Below are positions 6,168 through 9,226 of a stretch of 9,226 nucleotides of DNA, one piece after another (position 1 is the stretch's first letter; each line of letters begins with the position of its first letter). Where the stretch lies: the NCBI GenBank assembly GCA_025361465.1, contig JANYAG010000111.1, positions 1 through 9,226 of the forward strand, read 5' to 3'. The DNA is from Gemmatimonadota bacterium. GTDB taxonomy: Bacteria > Gemmatimonadota > Gemmatimonadetes > Gemmatimonadales > GWC2-71-9. Under the pieces are notes generated by a model, which saw only the letters and a program-made list of their open reading frames with translations, did no database searches and was not told the origin of the DNA. The position numbers and the translations under genes were made by a program.

Positions 6168-7567
6168 TAGATGTGGACGGCGCGACCCATCGAGTCGAGC
6201 GCCGCTTCGGCGATGGCCTCGGAAAGGGTCGGGTGAGCGTGGATCGCGAGATCGACTTCTTCGACGGTGTATTCGTTGGTCCGCGCCATCACCAGTTCGC
6301 CGATCATTTCGGAGGCGTGGCCGCCGACGATGTGCGCGCCGATGATTTCGCCGTACTTCTTGTCGCGGATGATCTTGACGAAGCCGTCGGTCTCGTTGGT
6401 CGCGCGGGCGCGCCCGTTGGCAGAGAAGGGGAAGCGACCGACCTGGTAGTCCATCCCCTTGGCCTTGGCCTGCTCTTCCGTGAGGCCGACGCTGGCCACT
6501 TCCGGGTGACAGTAGGTCACACTCGGGACATTGGTGTAGTCGATCGCCTTCGGCGTGTGGCCGGCGATCACTTCGGCGACATGCACCCCTTCGCGCGTTC
6601 CCTTGTGAGCCAGCATCGGCGGGCCGGCCACATCGCCGATGGCATAGACGCCCTTGACCGTGGTCTGCAGCGTAGCCGGATCGACCTGGATGAAGCCGCG
6701 GTCCGTGAGCTTGACCCCGACCTTCTCGAGACCGATCGCTTCGGTGTTCACCGCGCGGCCAGCGGCCATCAGCACCTTTTCGGCGGTAACGGTCTCGGCC
6801 TTGCCGCTCACTTCCAGGTGGAGCGTCACGCTGTCGGGCGTGACGTCGGCCTTCACCACCTTGACGCCGGCGAGCACGGTGATGCCGCGCTTCTTGAACG
6901 CCTTGGCGATCACATCGCTCGACTCGGCGTCTTCCACCGGCAGGATGCGCGGCAGCGCCTCGATCAGCGTGACCGTGGAGCCGAACGAGGAGAAGATGTC
7001 GGCGAATTCCGAGCCCACAGCGCCGGCGCCGACGATTGCCAGCGTCTTCGGGGCGGACTCGAGAAACAGCGCCTCGTCGGAGGTGATCACCGACGTCTTG
7101 TTGATCGCCAGCCCGATCGGCGGAATCCCCTTGCTGCGCGAGCCGGTGGCCAGCACCACTGCCTTGGTTGCGGTGAGGGTGTCGCTGCCGACCTGGACGG
7201 TCGTGGCAGACGTCAGCACGCCGGTGCCCTTGATCACAGTGACCTTGTTCTTCTTCATCAGGAACTCGGCCCCGCGGGAATTCTGGTCGGCCACCTTCCG
7301 CGATCGCCGCATCGCCACGCCATAGTCCACCGTCACCTCACCGACCGTGACGCCGAGTTCCTTGGCCTCCTTGCGGACCAGGTTGGCCGTCGCGGCGCTG
7401 TAGAGCAGCGCCTTGGTCGGGATGCAGCCGATGTTGACGCAGACCCCGCCCATCTTGTCCTTCTCGACCAGGCCGACCGAGAGGCCGAGCTGGGCGGCGC
7501 GAATGGCACAGGGATATCCGGCGGGACCGCCGCCGATGATGAGGACGTCAAACGAACTGGATGCCAT
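6167..7567 (-). CDS. lpdA: Dihydrolipoamide dehydrogenase (E3)
   Basis: 466 residues from the ATG at 7567, normal length for the family. E3 is the FAD flavoenzyme that reoxidises dihydrolipoyl groups on E2 and reduces NAD+. The FAD-binding GGGPAG lies at 12-17, the redox disulfide motif GGVCVNIGCIPTK at 40-52 (Cys43, Cys48), the NAD-binding GAGAVGSEFADIF at 180-192, the second FAD contact YAIGDVAG at 308-315, and the C-terminal HAHPTLSE at 443-450 with the conserved His445/Glu450 active-site pair. All key residues are intact. A GGAG (7578-7575) seven bases before the ATG supports the start. The gene follows E2 after a 101-base gap containing the heptad palindrome and is joined to the membrane-protein gene by TAATG. 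It could also serve oxoglutarate dehydrogenase or glycine cleavage, as E3 is often shared. Confidence 0.97.
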   Translation of the reverse strand: MASSSFDVLIIGGGPAGYPCAIRAAQLGLSVGLVEKDKMGGVCVNIGCIPTKALLYSAATANLVRKEAKELGVTVGEVTVDYGVAMRRSRKVADQNSRGAEFLMKKNKVTVIKGTGVLTSATTVQVGSDTLTATKAVVLATGSRSKGIPPIGLAINKTSVITSDEALFLESAPKTLAIVGAGAVGSEFADIFSSFGSTVTLIEALPRILPVEDAESSDVIAKAFKKRGITVLAGVKVVKADVTPDSVTLHLEVSGKAETVTAEKVLMAAGRAVNTEAIGLEKVGVKLTDRGFIQVDPATLQTTVKGVYAIGDVAGPPMLAHKGTREGVHVAEVIAGHTPKAIDYTNVPSVTYCHPEVASVGLTEEQAKAKGMDYQVGRFPFSANGRARATNETDGFVKIIRDKKYGEIIGAHIVGGHASEMIGELVMARTNEYTVEEVDLAIHAHPTLSEAIAEAALDSMGRAVHI

Positions 7568-7574
7568 GATCAGT

Positions 7575-7578
7575 CTCC
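7575..7578 (-). promoter_or_regulatory. Ribosome-binding site for lpdA
   Basis: GGAG on the - strand lies seven bases before the ATG at 7567. It is the clearest Shine-Dalgarno sequence on the - strand here, consistent with lpdA being the first gene after a true intergenic gap and not being coupled to E2. Confidence 0.6.
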
Positions 7579-7594
7579 GAATATGTCGTAACGA

Positions 7595-7665
7595 GTGAAC
7601 CGTGAGTGGTGAATGGTGACTTCACCTTCCCCTTCACGGTTCACCATTCACCGCTCACCTTTCAC
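7595..7665. repeat. Inverted array of degenerate heptads (GTGARNS)
   Basis: Seven-base units beginning GTGA run head to tail. On the + strand they lie at 7595-7601, 7602-7608, 7609-7615, with a decayed unit at 7616-7622. On the - strand they lie at 7665-7659, 7658-7652, 7651-7645, 7644-7638 and 7637-7631. The outer arms 7595-7619 and 7641-7665 are complementary at 22 of 25 positions around a 21-base loop. An alternative perfect 11-base pairing joins 7595-7605 with 7634-7644. There is no ORF and no T-tract. It fills most of the 101-base gap between E2 and E3. It resembles a palindromic repeat element or a mobile miniature repeat rather than a promoter. Confidence 0.8.
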
Positions 7666-7668
7666 TTC

Positions 7669-8925
7669 CTACCACACCAGCGCCAGCGGATTCTCCAGCA
7701 TCCCTACCAGCGTCTTCAGGAACGCCGCCCCGGTTGCGCCGTCGATGACCCGATGGTCGCAGCTCATCGTCATCCGCATCCGGTGACGCGCGACCACGGC
7801 CCCGTGGTGGACAACCGCCTTCTCTTCCAGCCGGCCGACCGCCAGGATGGCGGCTTCCGGCGGGTTAATGATGGCGGTGAACTCGTCGATGCCGAACATG
7901 CCGAGATTCGAGATCGAGAAGGTCGAGCCGGTGTACTCCTCGGGCTTCAGCCGCTTCTCCCGTGCGCGGCCAGCCAGCTCGCGCACCTCGCCAGCGATCT
8001 CCCGCAGCGACTTGCGGTCGGCATGCCGGATGACCGGCGTGATCAGGCCTTCATCGATCGCCACGGCCACGCCGATGTGGATGTCGTGCCACTGGCGGAT
8101 CCGGTCATCGAGCCACCAGGCGTTGACCCACGGATGCTGGCGGAGCGCGGCCGCAGCGCAGCGGATCACCAGGTCATTGAAGGAGAACTTTCCCTTCTCG
8201 TCCGCGGCGACCAAAGCCTCGCGCGCCTCCCAGGCGCGCTCCATGTCGGCTTCGACGGTGAGGTAGTACGTCGGGATCGGCCCGATCGACTGCACCAGTC
8301 GCTTGGCGATTGTCTTGCGCACCTGCGAAAGTTGGATCTCGCTGAACGGCGACGCCTGGGTCGCCCAGACCGCGGTGTGCATGGCAGCTGACTGCGGCAC
8401 GGCCTGCGACGGCCACACCGCCGTGCTCATGGTGCCCGGTTGGGGTGCTGCGGCCGCCGCCTCGAGGTCGCGCTTGATGACCCGGCCCTCGGGGCCCGAG
8501 CCGGTGAGGCTCGCGAGATCGACGCCCTTGTCGGCGGCGATGCGCTTGGCGAGGGGCGACGCGCGGAGGCGGCCGCCTGTCGGTGCGGTCACCGGCGCTG
8601 GTTCCTGGGCGATCGGCGCGGCGGCCGTCGGCGCGGGTGCGGCCTTGGGGACCGGTGCGGCGCTGTCCGCGCCGGGAATCGCCTCGCCCGGGGCGCCGAT
8701 CCAGCCGACGAGGGAGGCCACCGGGGCCGTGGTGCCCTCCGCGACGACGCGCTTGAGCAACGTGCCGGAGGCGCGAGCCACCAGCTCCATGACCGCCTTG
8801 TCGGTCTCGACCTCGGCGAGCACGTCGCCCGCGGTCACGACATCGCCTTCGTTCTTCTTCCACTCGACGAGGCGGCCCTCCTCCATCGTCGGCGAAAGCG
8901 CCTCCATCACCACTTTGGTCGCCAT
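7669..8925 (-). CDS. pdhC: Pyruvate dehydrogenase E2, dihydrolipoamide acetyltransferase
   Basis: 418 residues from the ATG at 8925, where the lipoyl domain begins (MATKVVMEALSPTMEEG). E2 is the core of the PDH complex and transfers acetyl from lipoamide to CoA. It has one lipoyl domain (1-80) with EVETDKA and lipoyl Lys43; an Ala/Pro linker (about 85-117); an E1/E3-binding domain (119-155, RASPLAKRIAADKGVD and GSGPEGRVIKRD); a second linker with a duplicated TAVW motif (166-191); and the catalytic domain (about 195-418), with the acyltransferase motif SCDHRVIDGA containing His391 and Asp395. LSPTMEEG and the neighbouring E1 beta favour pyruvate over oxoglutarate as substrate; a branched-chain complex is less likely. 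The gene starts four bases after the E1 beta stop. An upstream in-frame extension to 9078 lies inside E1 beta and is rejected. LipB, encoded downstream, would modify Lys43. Confidence 0.96.
   Translation of the reverse strand: MATKVVMEALSPTMEEGRLVEWKKNEGDVVTAGDVLAEVETDKAVMELVARASGTLLKRVVAEGTTAPVASLVGWIGAPGEAIPGADSAAPVPKAAPAPTAAAPIAQEPAPVTAPTGGRLRASPLAKRIAADKGVDLASLTGSGPEGRVIKRDLEAAAAAPQPGTMSTAVWPSQAVPQSAAMHTAVWATQASPFSEIQLSQVRKTIAKRLVQSIGPIPTYYLTVEADMERAWEAREALVAADEKGKFSFNDLVIRCAAAALRQHPWVNAWWLDDRIRQWHDIHIGVAVAIDEGLITPVIRHADRKSLREIAGEVRELAGRAREKRLKPEEYTGSTFSISNLGMFGIDEFTAIINPPEAAILAVGRLEEKAVVHHGAVVARHRMRMTMSCDHRVIDGATGAAFLKTLVGMLENPLALVW
8353..8430 (-). repeat. 16-residue direct duplication in the E2 linker
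   Basis: Residues 166-175 (MSTAVWPSQA) are repeated at 182-191 (MHTAVWATQA), 48 bases apart, at 8401-8430 and 8353-8382. Seven of ten residues are identical, and each copy carries a tryptophan, unusual in an otherwise Ala/Pro linker. Confidence 0.75.
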
Positions 8926-8929
8926 GTCG

Positions 8930-9226
8930 TCAGTTCCGGTAGCAGACCCTGTGGACGGCCGCGAGGATCTTGCCCGCGTCCGCCTTGGCGGCCTTCTCGA
9001 GGTGTTTGTTGTAGGGCATCGGCACGTCGGCCTGATGCACGCGAACGATCGGGGCGTCGAGGGCGTCGAAGGCGTCACGCTGGATCAGGTCCACCACCTG
9101 GGCGCCGACACCGGCAAACGACCATCCCTCCTCGGCCACGACGACCCGGTTGGTCTTGGTGACCGACGCGAGAATCGTGGCCGCGTCGAGCGGCGCGATG
9201 GTGCGCAGGTCGACGACTTCGGCGTC
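8930..9226 (-). CDS. pdhB: Pyruvate dehydrogenase E1 component, beta subunit (C-terminal part)
   Basis: 98 residues plus a TGA stop (8932-8930); the start lies beyond the right edge. With E1 alpha, this subunit decarboxylates pyruvate on thiamine diphosphate and acetylates the E2 lipoyl group. The visible part is the transketolase C-terminal domain: AEVVDLRTIAPLD, then VTKTNRVVVAEEGW, GVGAQVVDLIQRDAFDALDAPIVRV in outline, and VPMPYNKHLEKAA near the end, followed by ILAAVHRVCYRN. VPMPYxxxLE is characteristic of PDH-type E1 beta. The alpha subunit is expected just outside the window. The Met at 9139 is internal and not a start. The E2 ATG follows after four bases, so the two are probably translated from one mRNA and coupled. 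Confidence 0.93.
   Translation of the reverse strand, partial: DAEVVDLRTIAPLDAATILASVTKTNRVVVAEEGWSFAGVGAQVVDLIQRDAFDALDAPIVRVHQADVPMPYNKHLEKAAKADAGKILAAVHRVCYRN

Noticed and set aside
6119..7591. Long + strand open frame opposite lpdA
   Set aside because: The opposite strand encodes a complete E3 with all catalytic motifs; the + strand product is Asp/His/Arg-rich and unlike any family.
7595..7665. CRISPR array or rho-independent terminator
   Set aside because: The units are seven bases with no spacers, so it is not CRISPR. There is no T-tract after the stem on either strand, so a classical intrinsic terminator is not supported.
8926..9078. N-terminal extension of E2 to 469 residues
   Set aside because: It overlaps the conserved E1 beta C-terminus; the extension is Arg/Pro/Ser/Thr-rich and the lipoyl domain begins exactly at the ATG at 8925.

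Overview
This is a GC-rich, gene-dense chromosomal window (GC estimated by eye in the mid 60s percent) from a free-living Gram-negative bacterium with an outer membrane. A secreted Asp-box/sortilin-type protein with a very glycine-rich tail, a periplasmic TPR protein and this GC content would fit Gemmatimonadota or a neighbouring phylum. That placement is inferred from gene style, not from a marker gene. No rRNA, tRNA, CRISPR, integrase or transposase was seen.

Layout. On the + strand, 1-219 is the C-terminal end of an outer-membrane beta-barrel-like protein. It is followed by a secreted TPR-repeat protein (304-1155). Everything else is on the - strand and reads right to left: pyruvate dehydrogenase E1 beta (partial, 8930-9226), E2 acyltransferase (7669-8925), E3 dihydrolipoamide dehydrogenase (6167-7567), a small four-helix membrane protein of unknown function (5715-6167), LipB octanoyltransferase (4981-5718), a helical protein of unknown function (4434-4988), and a 1075-residue secreted Asp-box/sortilin-like protein (1159-4386). 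The two strands converge at 1155/1159 with only three bases between the stop codons.

How the genes work together. E1 beta, E2 and E3 form the pyruvate dehydrogenase complex, which converts pyruvate to acetyl-CoA. LipB supplies the octanoyl group that becomes the lipoyl cofactor on the E2 lipoyl lysine, so the operon joins an enzyme complex to the first step in making its cofactor. From E3 to the unknown helical protein the genes are joined by TAATG, ATGA and ATGGCTGA overlaps, which implies translational coupling. The two unknown proteins in this chain are therefore candidates for a role tied to PDH or lipoylation.

Non-coding signals. A 101-base gap between E2 and E3 holds an inverted array of degenerate seven-base repeats. 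A 7-bp hairpin contains the likely ribosome-binding site of the helical unknown gene. A CCG/ACC trinucleotide tract encodes the glycine-rich tail of the sortilin-like protein. The core systems are known. The less explained parts are the heptad palindrome, the two coupled unknown genes and a 16-residue duplication in the E2 linker.
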